Shown here: positions 26,048 to 40,209 of the stretch, piece by piece
Layout of the letters: each line of letters starts with the position of its first letter
How positions within the stretch are numbered: position 1 is the stretch's first letter
Source of the DNA: Loxodes magnus
Taxonomy: Eukaryota; Ciliophora; Karyorelictea; Loxodida; Loxodidae
Length of the DNA stretch: 64,000 bases
Direction of reading: 5' to 3'
NCBI GenBank assembly: GCA_946699065.1
Contig: CAMPDV010000018.1
Span: 310,001-374,000 of the forward strand
Notes under the pieces: generated by a model
What the model was told of the DNA's origin: nothing
What the model saw: only the letters and a program-made list of their open reading frames with translations
The model's database searches: none
Translations under genes and position numbers: made by a program

Positions 26048-27949
26048 TCATGCATGATTTATGTTAATATCAGCGTTTTCTAGTTATTTTTTTTCAGGTT
26101 GTACCTCTACTTTATCGAACTTTTCAAATATTTCAATTGTGGGGTTTTCTTCAATAGGAGTCATTTCTCCTTTTGTTCTTTAATGAGATACTGACTGGCT
26201 TGCCAAGCTATTATTTCTTTATCTATTGTCAAATTCATTACTAACTTCTTAAAAATTTAAGTCTATTTTTTAGACACTTATACTGAAATGCTTTTACTTG
26301 GGTGAGTTAATATCGAATTTAAATGTTTAGGATAAATTTTCAATAAATGCACTTTGAAAATTTGATGTTCCAAATCTCTTAAGCTTTTTGATTATTGAAC
26401 TATCTTTTACTTTCTATTGCTCTGCTGAATATTCATTTCCATCTGATTTCTTTTTCTTTTACTATCTTCTATTTCATAAAATTTTATTCTTCTTTACTTA
26501 ATTCAAGCAGTTCTCATTAATAATTTCTTAGTCTAAGAAGAGACAATAAGCGTCGTAGTATGGAATGCAGATATTTTTAAGAAATCCTTCTTATGATTTA
26601 TTGATATCAGTTATTTCTCTATCACAGTACATTGATATAGGAAGATTTAGCTTCTTTTCCTAATCCCCTTATGCGTAAAATTCCTAAACTATGCGAGATG
26701 TCCACTTATAATGAATTCTTCAGTCTTTGGCAGAATGACTGATATCTGTATAAATATTTACCAGCAGCTTTCAAAGTAGCTATTAGCAGCTCTATTTTTT
26801 CTTAATGGCCAATTTGTTCTATATCAATTTTCTCAACAATGCTTAAGAATTTGCTTCTAAAATTGCCAAGAAAGGTAAAATGTTTGCTCATATCTGTATT
26901 AAGAATGGTCTAGATAATAATGTTCCTCATGTAAGCTTTTTCTTCTTGCTTGATGTTAGCAAAGATATTACAATTTTCTTTCTACATGGTCTAGAACACT
27001 TAACTAGCATGCATGTTTTCAAGTACACTGCTATCATTATCTAAATTAAGCCTTACATAATATAGCTAATTAGTTCATTGAGTTTACTAGGAATCTGTTC
27101 GTTACTCCTGGATGTCCTACATCATGACATCCAGCTGATATAATCATTGCTAATAAATCCTTCTTCTTAAGCTTGCAAAAAAGATCACTATGGAAAATAA
27201 AGAAAAAAGAAGAGTGCAAAACATCAGCTCCATGCTTAGAATTATGATAAGGATTAGTTAAGTACAGCTGTATGAAGTCTTACATTTTCTATTTATGTAA
27301 AAAAATTATTTGAAGTTTCTTTCTCAATCTTGAAAATGGAATAGAAGTCAAGCTAAGACATTAGCACATTGCAAATGCACTGCAAACATTGCTTCTTTGC
27401 AATATTATCAAATAGAAATATATCAAAATTTCATAAATTACCCACACTTTTAACTAGATTGGATATATCTTTATTTGACATTTCCTAAGAAAAAGATATA
27501 GTCTCTGGATTTAAAGTTTGAATGTTCTAAGGAAGTGGACTTTATGTTTCCACTTCGGGAGAACAATTTTCAATTTCATTTTATACCAAGTAATGCTAAG
27601 TTATAAACTGCTACTCTTCTCAGTTTAGATTAGAACCAGCTATATTTACACTCTTATTTGTACTCTAACTCAATTTCTTCTAAACGCTAGTCAGTTCTTT
27701 TCATAGTTCTTCCATTTTGTCTATTACAATCTAATTCTGCTATATATGGGAAAAATCTTTTATCTTCCCCTTTATATTCTAAATATCTTCAATAACGCTT
27801 TCTAAATTTGTAGTTATAACAAGGCCATTATCCATCGACTAGCTGTCTTTCTCATGTATCTCTTTTTATATTTCTTCTTCCTCGCTACTTCGATCAGTGA
27901 AAGAACTACTAAAGGACTCGCTTAATCTTTCTTCGCTAATCTTTTCCAT
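26048..27949 (-). CDS. 3',5'-cyclic nucleotide phosphodiesterase (class I PDE)
   Basis: Hydrolyses cAMP and/or cGMP. It has 617 residues in four exons (27949-27284, 27267-27057, 27040-26762, 26745-26048) split by three introns of exactly 16 nt (GTAAGACTTCATACAG, GTAAGGCTTAATTTAG, GTAAATATTTATACAG), 618 codons in total. The catalytic domain follows an acidic, partly coiled-coil N terminus of ~200 residues. It has N-P-Y-H-N-x-x-H-x-x-D-V (His 230, 234) and the metal-binding C-H-D-V-G-H-P-G (His 270, Asp 271). Later come I-L-N-T-D-M-S-K-H-F, the A-D-I-S-H-S-A-K-D-W metal and substrate region, and Q-G-D-Q-E. The C terminus is a Ser/Lys-rich tail. No membrane segment or GAF domain is visible. Substrate preference cannot be read. 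Confidence 0.93.
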
Positions 27950-28808
27950 TTGAAAAATTAATAACACTTATAAAATATTGTAATCACATTTAAAAATGGT
28001 ATAAAGCTAACTCCCCTTTAGCTATATTAGAGCAGTAGTTGACTAACTAATCGAGAGCAAAGTAATAATTGCAATATGTTAGTTGCTGGATCCACTTATT
28101 AACTACATTTACTATAATAAAGCTTTATGAGGATTGCTGTTATTATTTATTATCTTAATCCTTCTGTTGTTACGCTGATATATTGTAAGCTAATTATAGT
28201 GTATAGCTAATTATATTCAGTATTAATCCCATTATAAAAACACTTTTTGCTAATTAAAGCTTTTTAATAATATACACCGCTCAAGTAAATCAGTATTGCG
28301 TTTAGCTTAATAAACTGTAATTAATGAAAGGACTAGAGTAATCTAGCTAATAAATATTCCCTTTTTTTAAATTAAGGTACCATTACTTTAAATGGTAATC
28401 TTAATACTCTTTTTGGATATTATAAGCTTAGTAATTATTAGCTATAAAGACTATTTTAGATTTCTAAGATTATATTTCAGTTTTTCCTTTTGCAGCAGTA
28501 GTTCAAAGATAAGAGTAATACTTTGCTTTACCTATCTTCTCTTTTAGCGTATTATGTAGTAACTTCAAGATGCAAGAATTTATTCATAAACTAAGGAAAA
28601 GAAGAAGGATAAAGGTAGTGCGATCTGACTAGAAATAAGACTAGAAGACATATAAAGCTACTAGAATGCACCTAAGATTGTTCTTTTTACAAACTTAATT
28701 TATAAATTACAGTAGTGGAGGAATAAATGATAGTATAGACTATTTGCACCTAACTTTTATAGAATGTTATTAAAGTAAAAATTGATTAAATTATAAGAAT
28801 TGTTTGTA
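27950..28808. other. AT-rich spacer
   Basis: 0.86 kb upstream of the PDE gene and downstream of the PARP gene. Contains a minor inverted repeat (TACCATT...AATGGTA near 28378-28397). Nothing else seen. Confidence 0.45.
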
Positions 28809-31800
28809 TCATTCCTTTTTAGTATCGTCGCAATGGATTATATATCTGATTCTACATTGTGAAACATCGTAAAGGATGTATTCATTGTTGCCATAGTATC
28901 CATGAGTTTACATATTTTTTTCTAGATCTCCACAAGGTACGACAAGACCATTAGGTAATGTGATTGCTTGTCTCATGTTTGGACTCTCCTTGCTATTGTA
29001 GAATGTTGAATTATAGCCTTATGGAGGCTTTTCCATATATTAAGCCTCTGTTACTTAATACATTTATCCTAATGCTGCTTCACAAAGGAAAAGAAAATGA
29101 TTTCCAGTTCTTGATGTATAGTTAAGAGATTTTTAGAATTTATCAGCTAAATAAATACCTTTTCCAAACATCCAACCTGAAATTGGTGCTTCAGGAGGAG
29201 CGATTTTTAGACCTTCAAGTAAAATGCCCATAAGATTGAAGGTACGAGTTCCATGCCATAGTAACCAATGATTCTCTAAGTGTTCCCACTATTTGATTCT
29301 TTCTAATTCTCCTTTTCTCTAAATCCTAAATATATTTGTTATTTTGTCAGAGTATTAAGCTGATTTAGTAATATACTTCAATATCAATTTATACTCTTCT
29401 TCGTTTTTCTAAACACATTCAAGTTTAATATTAAGACAGTTGAAGCAATAATCTAATGGATTGACTTTGTTCATATTTAATAAACCACCTAAAAGAACTT
29501 TTCTAGCCTATTCAATTTTTTCTAGCACTTCTAGCATATTCATCTTTTACTACAGCTATTTTTCATTGTTAATTGGAGGAATAGCTTAAAATGCATATTC
29601 AGTATGAGGAATCAACTCATAGAACTTAGATGATTCATCGCAAATTTTTTCATTCAATTCTAGTAGTTTCTACTAATCCTATTCTTCTTCATCTAGTTAA
29701 GATAATTCTTAAAGTTAAGGTATCAGAGCTGCAAGACTTTGTAATACTTGTCTACATTCTATAACAGTTTCCTTTGTAAGTTTTTCAATGCTTAGTATGT
29801 TTGTATCAATACCTTCATCATGCATTGCTGTTTAGAAAATTTTTCCTTCTGTAATACTTTTCATGAAATCTTGAATTTCGGGACTTAGTTTAGATGATAC
29901 ATCATACTAGAAAGGTTAAATCAACTAAGTGGCTTTTTTTGATTTATATACGAATTGGTTTAATCTATATTTTCCAGGACGCTTTTCGAAGTTAACTTAA
30001 TAAACGCTTGTTTCTTAGTTTAGTCTATGCATTTGATCCCAGTCATTTCCAGACTTAGCCTTAAATATTTTCTTAAATTCTACTTCTCCATCTTTTAGTT
30101 CTTTAAAGGGAGTTCTTTAGAATGCCCCAGTTTCTCCAACTCTACCCCAACGAGTGAAAATAACAAAAACGTCACGGTTAGTATCTATGAGGAGTTGCAT
30201 TCTATAAAATAGATTAACTCCATATGGACCTGTCTTAATATCTACTTTGGTCATTAAAATATCGTAAGGTTTTTAAATCTTTTCATCAAAGACTACTTGA
30301 AACTGCACTCCAAAACTACCAGCAGGATCAGGCTTAACTAGTTCTTTTAGATTATCAGGAGTTACTTTAGTTTATAGATCAGCATATTTTTAGCAATCCA
30401 TTTCGAAGTCATAATCAGGATCTGGCCAATTTTTTTCTTTCTAATAAAGAGTTTGCATTCTTTATATCTGCTGCCTTACTTAAACTCCATTCTCTTCTAA
30501 AATCTTTTTCATTTTCCCTGAAGCTTACTAACAAGCATAAAATATAGGAGCCTTGTTATGCTTATCTGGAAGGTTTAAGGGGAATTGGTAAGCACATAAT
30601 AATTTAAGAATTTTAGTATTTTCATGAGATCCAAAAGTGAGTGGATTTATAACTAAATGAACGTAAGATTTTCCTTATGAATCTTACCATGATTTATTAA
30701 TTTTTTGGATGAAGTTCTTTACTATAGTCTTACATAGGTTATAATCATTTTCCTGAATAGCTATTTTTAAAGCAGTTTAATTATTTTCGCAAACATTAGG
30801 ATCAATATTTTCTAATGTTGATAAGGATTTAATCATCATAATTCCCTAGGAGCTTCATGCAGCATATAAAAGTGCTGATTAGTTTTTAGAATCTTTTATA
30901 TTAGCATCAATGTTCTAAATAGTGCATAAAGCTTAAACCAGATTTAAATCATTCTGCTAAATTGCATATATTAGAGCTGTATTTTATTATTCATCTTTTA
31001 CATTAGTATCAATGCCTTAAACCCTGCTTAAAATTCATACAGCATCTTCATTTTTCTTCAGTACTGCATGGATTAAAGCTGTCCTTCCATTTGAATCTTT
31101 CTCGTTGACGTTAATTTTCTAGATTATGAAAGCGTTTATTATTTCTATAGAAGCTTAAAGATAAATTGCATGAATTAGGGGATTCACTTTGTTTATAATA
31201 GTTTCGGTATATGTTTCAGTCTTAAAGGTTTAGGTATTAAGTCTACTTTTCTAAATTTATTCTTTGTAAATATACTGAACATTCAAAGCAGCTCCTTTGC
31301 TAAACAATAGCTAAGCTAAATTTTTGCATTACAAAATTCTTTGCTGCTTAAATGCATAGACGATCGGAGAATGCCCTTTCACATCAACATCGTTTATCTA
31401 CATGCTATTAATGTCAACTAAAACTTTGGCTAAGTAGTAAAAATTATGCTTCACTGCATAATGCAATGGACTTCTCTATTTGTTGTCTTTTTACATAATA
31501 TCAACTCCACGCTTTAAAAAGGCATTGACAATTTGGCTTACAATTGTCTAATCAGCTGATTTACCATTTATCGCTAGAGTATGAAATAAGTTCTGGTTTT
31601 ATGAATTGGATTGCTTGATTTTTTGGTCATCTTATATCTTAGATAGCAAAATTAGTACAAGTTTGAATTTACTTTCATTCATTGCTTCTTGCATGGCAAT
31701 AAGAGGACTGAAGCCTTTTTATAGAAGTAAGTATGCAATTCCTTGCCATCCTTTTTAAACTGCTACTCTGAACATTGTATTTTAAGTCTAATTTTTTTAT

Positions 31801-34800
31801 ATTTGAAGGTTTACATCAGCATTCTTATCAATCAGCATTATTGCAAAATTTGGTTAGTCAAATTCTAAGGCACATCATAAAGGTGTCATGTTACTAGAAT
31901 CTTTAGCTTCAATATCCGCTCCTTTGTTCAAAAGGAACATAGCACATACATTTGAACCTCTTTAACTTGCATAATGTAAAGGTGTTTTTCCCCAATTGTC
32001 TTTAACATCAATTTAGATTCCCTTTAATGCACAAGCTGAACTGACTTATTCTATAGGATCAATAAAAGTTTTCACAAATGGTTTCTCAATTTTTACGAAA
32101 CAATAATGAAGTGGAGTTCTTCCTCTAGTATCGATTACATTTATATCAGCATTATATGAAAGCAGAAGCGCCTCTAAATCAAAGGAAGCATCTGCTGAAG
32201 TATCAGCTACATTAAAAGCATGATGAAGGACAGTTCTATTTTTGTTATCCCTGAAGTTAACATCTGCTCCTTTTTCAAGGAGGAATTTAGTAAGTTGCTC
32301 TTACTTTCTATTTACTACCATCTTCAATGGGAAGTTACCATCATCATCCATTATATTAATTTGTGCTCCTTTGTCAGCTAAAAACTTAATTAGCTCTTAA
32401 TCTTAATCTATTGTAGCTTTTAAAAATATGCTCTATTTTTTAGAGTTCACAGCATTTATATCAACTCCTTTATTAATGAGTAAACTTAATAAATCATAGA
32501 AAGCATAAAACGGCAAAGGATGTAGGTTCTAAGAATTTTTATGCTGATATAAGTGTAAAATTAAAGAGTTATCATGATTATCTTTTATACCTGAGTCTAT
32601 TTTAAGGTTAAAGGCAAAGTCTATTAATTAGGTATAAGGAAATTATATAGCAAACTACAGAATTGTATACTTCTCGTACTTGCTTCACTCTTTTGTATTT
32701 TGCTAGTACTGTTGAGATTATAAATTATATTGATAACCATATAAACTAGAGTAGTTACTTGAATATTATCCAAATTAGTTATAAGCAGGCTACTCATAAA
32801 ATTAGCTATTATGCTTTTAGGCAGCACTATTGTTCTTATTTTTTTCTTAATTTTCCTTAGGTTTTGTTACTTTTTAGCTTGGATTCGCACCATTTTCTAT
32901 AAATAAAGTTAGAATTTTCTAAATTTTATTATAGCATTGTTCAAATTCCTAAAGAGCATCTTGTTGCATTGCATTGTAATCTATCTAAATATTCGGCTAT
33001 TGATATAAGTAATTATACAAATATGGTTAGTTTAAAACGCTCGAACTTTGATATTACTAAGTTTGTCTTTAACGTTCCTTTCCCCGGAATTTTCTTTAAG
33101 CTATTCTTTCTTTTAATCTTCTTGCATATATTCATCTTTTTGGCTTCTTTTTCTTTTTCTATTTTTATTTTTTATTCTTTTTAACCAATTTGCTTTTTTT
33201 TATCTTAACAGGTTTGAATAGTTTTTCTTCATTTTCTGATTCGTTCAATGATTTTTCCTCTTCGGAAACATCTTCTTCTTATAATTCTTCTTCGCTATTT
33301 TCTTGTTCACTTTTTTCATGATCGAAATCAGTATCACTACTTTCTTCTTCTTCTTCATCTTCTTCAAACATATTTTTAGGTTCATCTTCAGATTCAGACA
33401 ATTCTTTCTAAGCGTTTTCTTTATTTTATTGCTTCCTTAGCTGTTTTTCTTTTTCGTATAATTCTTGCATCTTCTTATTATGTTCATCCTATTACCTTTA
33501 TCTTTCAGCTTCAATTGTTTTACTATAAATTGTATCATATTAACTTTTTCCATTTCTAGTGAAATATTCAACCCAAGCTAGGAAAGGTGAATACCCTTCA
33601 CTGTCTAGTTCATTAATATTATTTTTTACATCCTCTCGAATAATAATTCTTTCCATAAAAGAATCAATTTCATTATCGAATTACCAAGTGGATAGAAGAT
33701 GAAGGAACTACTAGTGGCTTATATCAGCATGGCAATCTAAAAGTAGATTCATTATTTTATAATTCTTCTTTGAAAACGCCAGTTTAAAAGGACTAGCTCT
33801 TTAATTAGTTTCTATGTTAACATGACTACCTGCTTAAATTAACTGCATTACATCTTCATATTAAATCTAAGCATCTACTTAATCAGCATTACAAAGGAAG
33901 TGAATAGGACACATACCATTGTTATCTGATAGGTTAGGATCAGCTTTATTTGTTAAAAGTATCTAGATAACTTATTTCATCATCGATTGGTTGTATCTAG
34001 AATACAAAGAACAGAATTTATTAAGAGGAGTTTTTCCTGCATTATCTACCATGTTTACATCAGCACCATTCAGTATGAGTATCTAAATACATTGGAATAC
34101 TAAATCGAATTTTTTTGTATCTTAAATGACACTAAGATGGTGTAATGGAGACATACCTTTCAAATCTGGTATATTGATGTTAGCCTTCTTTTCTGTAATT
34201 AAATATTCTATGTAGTTTATAGAATCTTCTGATAGATTTGAAATAGCTTATGATAATATTGTTTTGCCATCATCGTCTTTAATATTAACATCGACATTTT
34301 CAAATGATAGTAAAGTTTTAACACACATAAAATGATTTTTCATCATAGCAATATTCAACGATGACATTTTCCAATCATTAGTAAAATTTATATCTGCTCC
34401 AGCTTTTATTAGTAACTACATTATTTCATACCATCCGAATGCTGCTGCATAGTGTAATGGTGAATTATTACTTGAGTCAGGCTCTTAAAAATCTGCTCCT
34501 TTAGAGAGTAAATACTATACTATCTTAAAGTGTCCACATCTCACTGCGTGAATTAAAGCAGATCTTTTAAATTTGTCTTTTTGAAGAACCTTTTGCTTTG
34601 CTTCTTCGATAAACCATTAAACGCAGTTTAAATGTCCGTGAACTGTAGCAATAAGCAATGGTTACATCCTATCTTATGTTCCAGGCATCTTCAAAATTTT
34701 TTTAAGGTCTTAGAATTCTTTGATTGCATCAAGACATCCATTTTTAGCTGCATAATGAATTGAAGACCATCCAGCTTTTGTTTTAAACTAAGCTGCTGAT

Positions 34801-36617
34801 TCATTCGTCTGTAAAATTAGTTTAACATTATGTGCTTTATTATTCATACATGCTAGCATTAGAGGTGTTATTTCGTGTTCATCTCTCACTTAAACATCTT
34901 ATCCTTTTTCAATCAAAAACTATAAGGTAGCAGTAGTGGGAGCTACAGCTGCATAGTGAACAGGTTTTCTATTCTCTTAGTCCATATGTTCCTTATCATC
35001 AATTTAGGCGTATAAAATTTCTAAAAATTTGCTTGAAGGATGAATGCAAGCACAATGATAAGGTGTTAGCTTTTTATTTTCCAAGGGCTATTTTTTTATA
35101 CTTTGTTTTTTAAACTCGGAGAGTTCTTCCTGCTCAGATTTTTATAAGATTTCCAAATGTAAGAAGTTAAATCCAAACCCTCCTTTCTTTGACAAGATTT
35201 ATACCAAATGAGCTGCTAGTTCTCTATGTCCTGATCTTACAGCATTATATATTTAATTAGAAGCTAAATTTAGCCATCCTTAGCAATACTTAAGCAAGAT
35301 ATCTACTATTTCAATGCTTACTCCCTTTAGGAATAGCCTTTGAACAAAGTTTAGATCCTTAATTAAATTAAATAGATTTTACTCCACTACATTGGTCTCA
35401 CCTAAAAAGGCATTTGTTCCTTATTTTCCACCTCTTGTCATTCCCACTTTTCTCGTTTTTACACCAAAAGCGTATTTTCCTACGTTTCCCGTTTAAACCT
35501 CTTATAAGAGAACTTAGCTTGGCTCTCTGAATGATATTGTGTATTTGTTCTGTTCTTTATTTTCTTCAGCTTTTTAATCCCTTTTGCCTTCCTCTTCTTC
35601 CTCTTCTTCCTCTTCTTCCTCTTCAGAATCTTCTTCATTTTCATACCTAAAATATTTAGTTCCTGAACTCTACCATTTAGCATATTTGAGTAGACTCAAC
35701 ACAATTTCTTATTTGTTATGAAGGCAAGCATATAGAAAAGGATCTGATTTATTTTAAAAGTTAAGAGGTTATAACAATGAAGTTAGTTTTCTTTAACTTT
35801 TATATATATTCTCTAACAAATCGATGTTTTAATGTATTACTGCTCTATACACATTTTTATTTGTACAAAGGGAACAACATTTGTCTAAAAGTTAAATCGA
35901 CTTTGAGTCTAACATTTCACTTTCTCCTTCAAGTGTAACCAACTCGTTACATTTCCCTCTTTTGTAAGGACCTGATTCAACTTTCTTTTGTTTTGATAAC
36001 TTTTATTTAGGTACTTCTTCTTCGGACTCGCTTTCTTCTTCTAACTCTAGTTCTTCATGTAAAGTAGAAGATTTCATCAGCTTAATAGTTTTTTCTTACT
36101 CTTCTATTTATTGACTTCTGAGCTGTAAAATTTTCTATATTTTGGTTAGATTTTTATTAGGAATTTTGAATTCTTCAGAAGTTAGTTTAGGTAAGCTTCT
36201 CTTGCTAATTTTATTTAACTTAGGCTTTATCTTGACTTCAGTTACTATTTGATCATCATTTATATTAATTACTTCACCTGTTAGATGGAATTTAAATCCT
36301 TAGCCTGTTAATTAAGTTGTAAATATAGAAAATGTTTACATCTCCACACTTACTGGCTTTTCTACTATTCCGAGGCGAAATTTTTAATAGAATTTCTATA
36401 TTAAGGAAGTATCTTAATTAGGGGGTTCTGGTGCTAAATCCTCTTAAGGAGCATACACTAAAGCTTAGCCTGATTTATATACAATTAATTAGCGAATTTG
36501 CTTTTTTCTCGGTTGCTTCTACTTTTTCTTTTTCTCCTGTACTTCTTCATCCCCTTAAGGACTTTCATCTCTTTCCCGTTTATATTTCTCCGTTAGAACT
36601 TTTCACATGTCTTACAT
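28809..36617 (-). CDS. Giant ankyrin-repeat / WGR / poly(ADP-ribose) polymerase
   Basis: Single uninterrupted exon of 2,603 codons. A polar N terminus carries Glu-rich patches. A first ankyrin array spans roughly residues 250-970, with typical P-L-H-Y-A-A and G-A-D-I-N units. A Glu/Lys-rich linker (~1050-1150) and a Gln/Asn/Tyr-rich stretch follow, then a second ankyrin array (~1340-2040). Next is a WGR domain with F-T-R-W-G-R-V-G-E (near 2156) and then the helical PARP regulatory domain. The catalytic domain has W-H-G-T-R (His near 2455), F-G-K-G-I-Y-L-A-D and N-E-Y-I-L-Y-D (Glu near 2579). The H-Y-E triad therefore supports polymer, not just mono, ADP-ribosylation. TGA follows 16 residues later. 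WGR suggests DNA-break or nucleic-acid sensing. The start is the first ATG of the coherent frame. Confidence 0.9.
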
Positions 36618-38535
36618 TTTATATCCAATTTTGAATCTTAGTTTAAATAATCCCCTAACGGAAACCTAACGGATTTTCGTTAATTTTAATTTTAATTTTA
36701 AATCTTCTCAACCCATTCTGATCTCACTCGCTCCATTCTTACTCTCAAACATTTCTAGCGATTACATTTTAACTATAATCTAGGACCATAATTTATTATA
36801 CTGTAGCTATTTCTCTTTAACTAAAGTTTACAGTCTCTTATATAATTTATAATCCTACTAGGTTAATCTATTTTCACTTCTAGATATTATGTTTATTAGC
36901 AAGAAGCTTGTATAAAGAGACTGTATTTATAAAAATATTTAGCTACCTTTTTAAATATCATTTTATGGTAAATGCTTGCTAAATCTCATTTTATAAAGAA
37001 GCCAATCATTCACTTAATGTAGCTTAATAATCTAATGATTCTATTCTATTAATAAGAGATATGCTTATGGAACAAAATAAGCAACGCCCCATTTTTAGAT
37101 GAGTAATACTGACAATCATATCTACTGCATATACAAATTTAGCAAATAGTCTAGTTATTTATAATTAGCTGAAAGTACTTAGGAGTTATATTAATAAGCT
37201 TTCCTTAACTATCAATAAAATAGATAAGTATTATTCAGCTTTATATTAACACTATTTATTGATTGCTTAAAGAATTAACTTTACTAATTATTAATTTAGA
37301 GTTCAGATAAGCAAAAATCATTTTTATGACTGAATTAGTATTATTACTTTCCTATATTATAGACAGGAAACTATTCTGAATATAGTGACTTTTAAGATAT
37401 TGCTGCATCATAAAAACATATATAGTAATATCACTTTCTTGGCATAAACTCAAAGTAGCGAGAGCTATTTAAATCTCAATAAAAGATTGAGCATGTAATA
37501 GTTTAATTATTCTACTTACTAGCAATATCATACTTATCTAGCTGCTTTTCTATTTAATTAATTTAGAAATAATTTTAAAATTCCCTGTTTATAGTTATGC
37601 ACATTGAGCTATCTTTAGATATTTCTTAATGCTAGTTATAGTAAATTATTTACTTAAATTTAGCATTTTATTGCTTTTTATTGAAACGGCTTAAATAGTT
37701 TACCTGCTTTATAATGGACTAGAATCTATATTGGCTATATCTAAGATCTCATATTAATTAAAAAATAAAAAGAAAGAGAACCATAAACAAGAGTGGTATC
37801 GTTAAAGCAAGAATATTAATGCTAGTTATGATATCTCATATAATCAGTATAAACCCTAAAATAAGGATACTTTATAATAAATAGAGAATCTCTATCTTAA
37901 ATATTAATTGAAAGCGGGCTATACAATACTAAACAAGGGTTAAATTATAATTAATAAGGATAATAATAAGGTAGTACTATAGTAAATGATTGTAGTATAA
38001 GGATAATAAATATTATTGTTTAGTTATTTTAGATAAAATAGTTAACAATCCTATAACTTAAGACCGTTATGTCGTATATATAATATCAATTTAGATATAT
38101 TGCTATAATGATATTTCCTTTTAAAATGGGTTAAAATATAGGTGAATAATGATTATATTGCTTATAGTAGAATAAAGTGTAAGTTGTATAAATATCTATT
38201 AACTTTGAGAAAGAGGTTTAATATCATGCTTATATAGTATAAAAGTAAGGAGCGGATTAAAGATATTAAATAAAGAGTTCGTATTACGGTTTCATAAATA
38301 ATATGTTATTAAACTCAAATAAGTAACAAAAAATGAATTTGACTGCTCTAATAAGATTTAAAACTCACAAAATTAAAAAGCGACAATTGCTAACTTAAGA
38401 ACTGAGTAATAGGTCATCTTAAAAGGTAGAGCTAAAGTATAATAATTGCAAGACTGTAAGGATAAAATAGGGAAGTTTTCCTCTAATCTTATTAAACTTC
38501 TATTTAAAAGAAATAAATAAACCTAAAATTTGTAA
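36618..38535. other. AT-rich spacer between divergent genes
   Basis: 1.9 kb that should contain promoters of the PARP gene and the first docking-complex gene. No element recognised. The part adjoining the PARP start (36660-36710) contains a short run of TTTTAAT-type repeats. Confidence 0.5.
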
Positions 38536-40209
38536 ATGAAAAACGATAATTCATTATAAACTTCGCCTGGATCTAAATTAGTTAATTCACTCAGCTAGAG
38601 AAACTCGCCAAGACTACTAAACTCAGATTCTTAAAGAAAGCACTCAAAGTTTATTCTTCCTGTTATAAAAAATAACTCTTCAAGCATAAAAATACAGCTC
38701 AACTAAGGATCTCTCAGTTCCTTTTTACCTTCATCACCTAAAAATACTTCTATATTTAGAAATCTTTTTTCTTCAGACAGCACAGCGGAAGACTTTAACG
38801 TCGAAGAAGACTACAGGAGGGAATCAATGTGCATTGAAAATTAGATAGTAATAATAAGAAAAAAGCATGACAAAACAATCGAAGAAATTAAGCAAAGCTA
38901 GTAACTTCTATACAGACTTTAAAGTGAATTGGATAACTTTACCTATACAGAAAAAAAGGTGAACACTTCTTAATAGTTCATATATCAAGATACAGAGCAT
39001 CTTTAGAGAAAAATAAACGAATTGAACTATCTTTATGAAGATTCTCTGTAATAGAAAGAAGTTTGCTAACACATATATGACAGGGTTAAAAGAGAGAAAC
39101 TATATTACGAAAATATGAGCAAAATAATTTCGAAGAAGAAGGAAATGTAAGAGTATAATCTCTTCCTGAAAACGGAAAAACAAAGAAGATAAAGAGAAAA
39201 GAAAAATTAATCATTGATTGTTCTTAAGAACGTTCATGCTTAACTAAACTGAAAAAAATCTTAGAAGCAAAGCACAATCATGAAACTTGAAATGAATCTT
39301 CTTGAAAGAGTCTAAAATAAGGATAAACGAGATTTGAGGATTAAAAACTAAACTGAAAGTATTAAAAAAGCAATGACAGATGATAGAGTTTCTGAAGAAG
39401 CTTAATTAAAGAAAAAATGCATAGTTAACCGATTTTATTCCTTCTGAATAGAACGAAAATTCAAACTAGAAAGCGCAAAATTTTAAGATATTGAAGATGC
39501 ATTTAGCAATATCAAGGTATCTACAGGAACTAACAAAACAACAGACTTTATAGAGAAATTTCTCTCAAGATAAGAGGATGAAAGTTAGCTTAAATAAATA
39601 ATTTAATAATCAGAAGCAAGGCTATCTAAGCTAGAAAATGAAAACAGGGAAATGAAAGAGAAATTGAATACTATCTAAATAAGCGACAAAGACTAGATTG
39701 GAAAAAATTAGCAGATCTAAAACTTGTCTACCTAAGTCTAATCATAAAAGCATAAACTCTAAAAGGTAAATGATCTTTGTAGTAAGTGGACTTAGTTATG
39801 AAATTTACTTTCTAAATAAGGAGAAAACTTTGCATAGACATTAGGGAAATTCACGGAAGAAGATAAAGAGCAAAATCTTAGTATGTCAGAAGAACAAGAA
39901 ATTCATAATGATTAGAGTCTTTATAATACCTTTAATAGTTTGTACCTAGTAATTGAAAGATTGCTAAATAATTTTAAAGCAGAGGAAAGAAAATAACTAT
40001 TTCATGACTTAGCTACATAGAAAGATGTAAGCCTTTTATTCAGACCATCACTAAAGTTGATAAAAAATCCAATGTTCTACCTTAATAAAATTTAAGAGTC
40101 TCTCACGAGAATTCATAGTCTTTACTAAAATCTGAGAAGAACTTGTCTTTATAAAAGCCATTTGAGGAAGAATGATTTTCAAAAAAAGAAAGCAAAAAGT
40201 AGAATGTGA
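38536..40209 (+). CDS. Outer dynein arm docking coiled-coil protein (CCDC151/63/114 family), copy 1
   Basis: 557 residues, single exon. A Ser-rich head of ~90 residues is followed by coiled coil to about residue 450. Two regions match the ODA docking family. One has helices with the arrangement of the CCDC151/CCDC63 E-x-x-x-x-x-Y-x-x-x-x-x-R-L-K-x-E region (Y-D-R-V-K-R-E-K). The other is a later block, F-x-x-I-K-V-S-T-G-T-N-K-T-T-D-F-I-E-K-F-L-S-R, equivalent to the T-G-x-x-D-x-x-x-V-x-x-F-L-x-R segment of ODA1-type proteins. Such proteins anchor outer dynein arms to axonemal doublets. I cannot say which member this is. The terminal TGA at 40207 lies 134 bp before the paralogous gene; reading it as Trp would run the frame into that gene. 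Confidence 0.75.

Noticed and set aside
32624-33184. Possible break of the PARP gene into two genes near 33 kb
   Set aside because: An apparent frame change vanished on full translation: one frame runs unbroken from 36617 to 28809, and other frames here are shadows.
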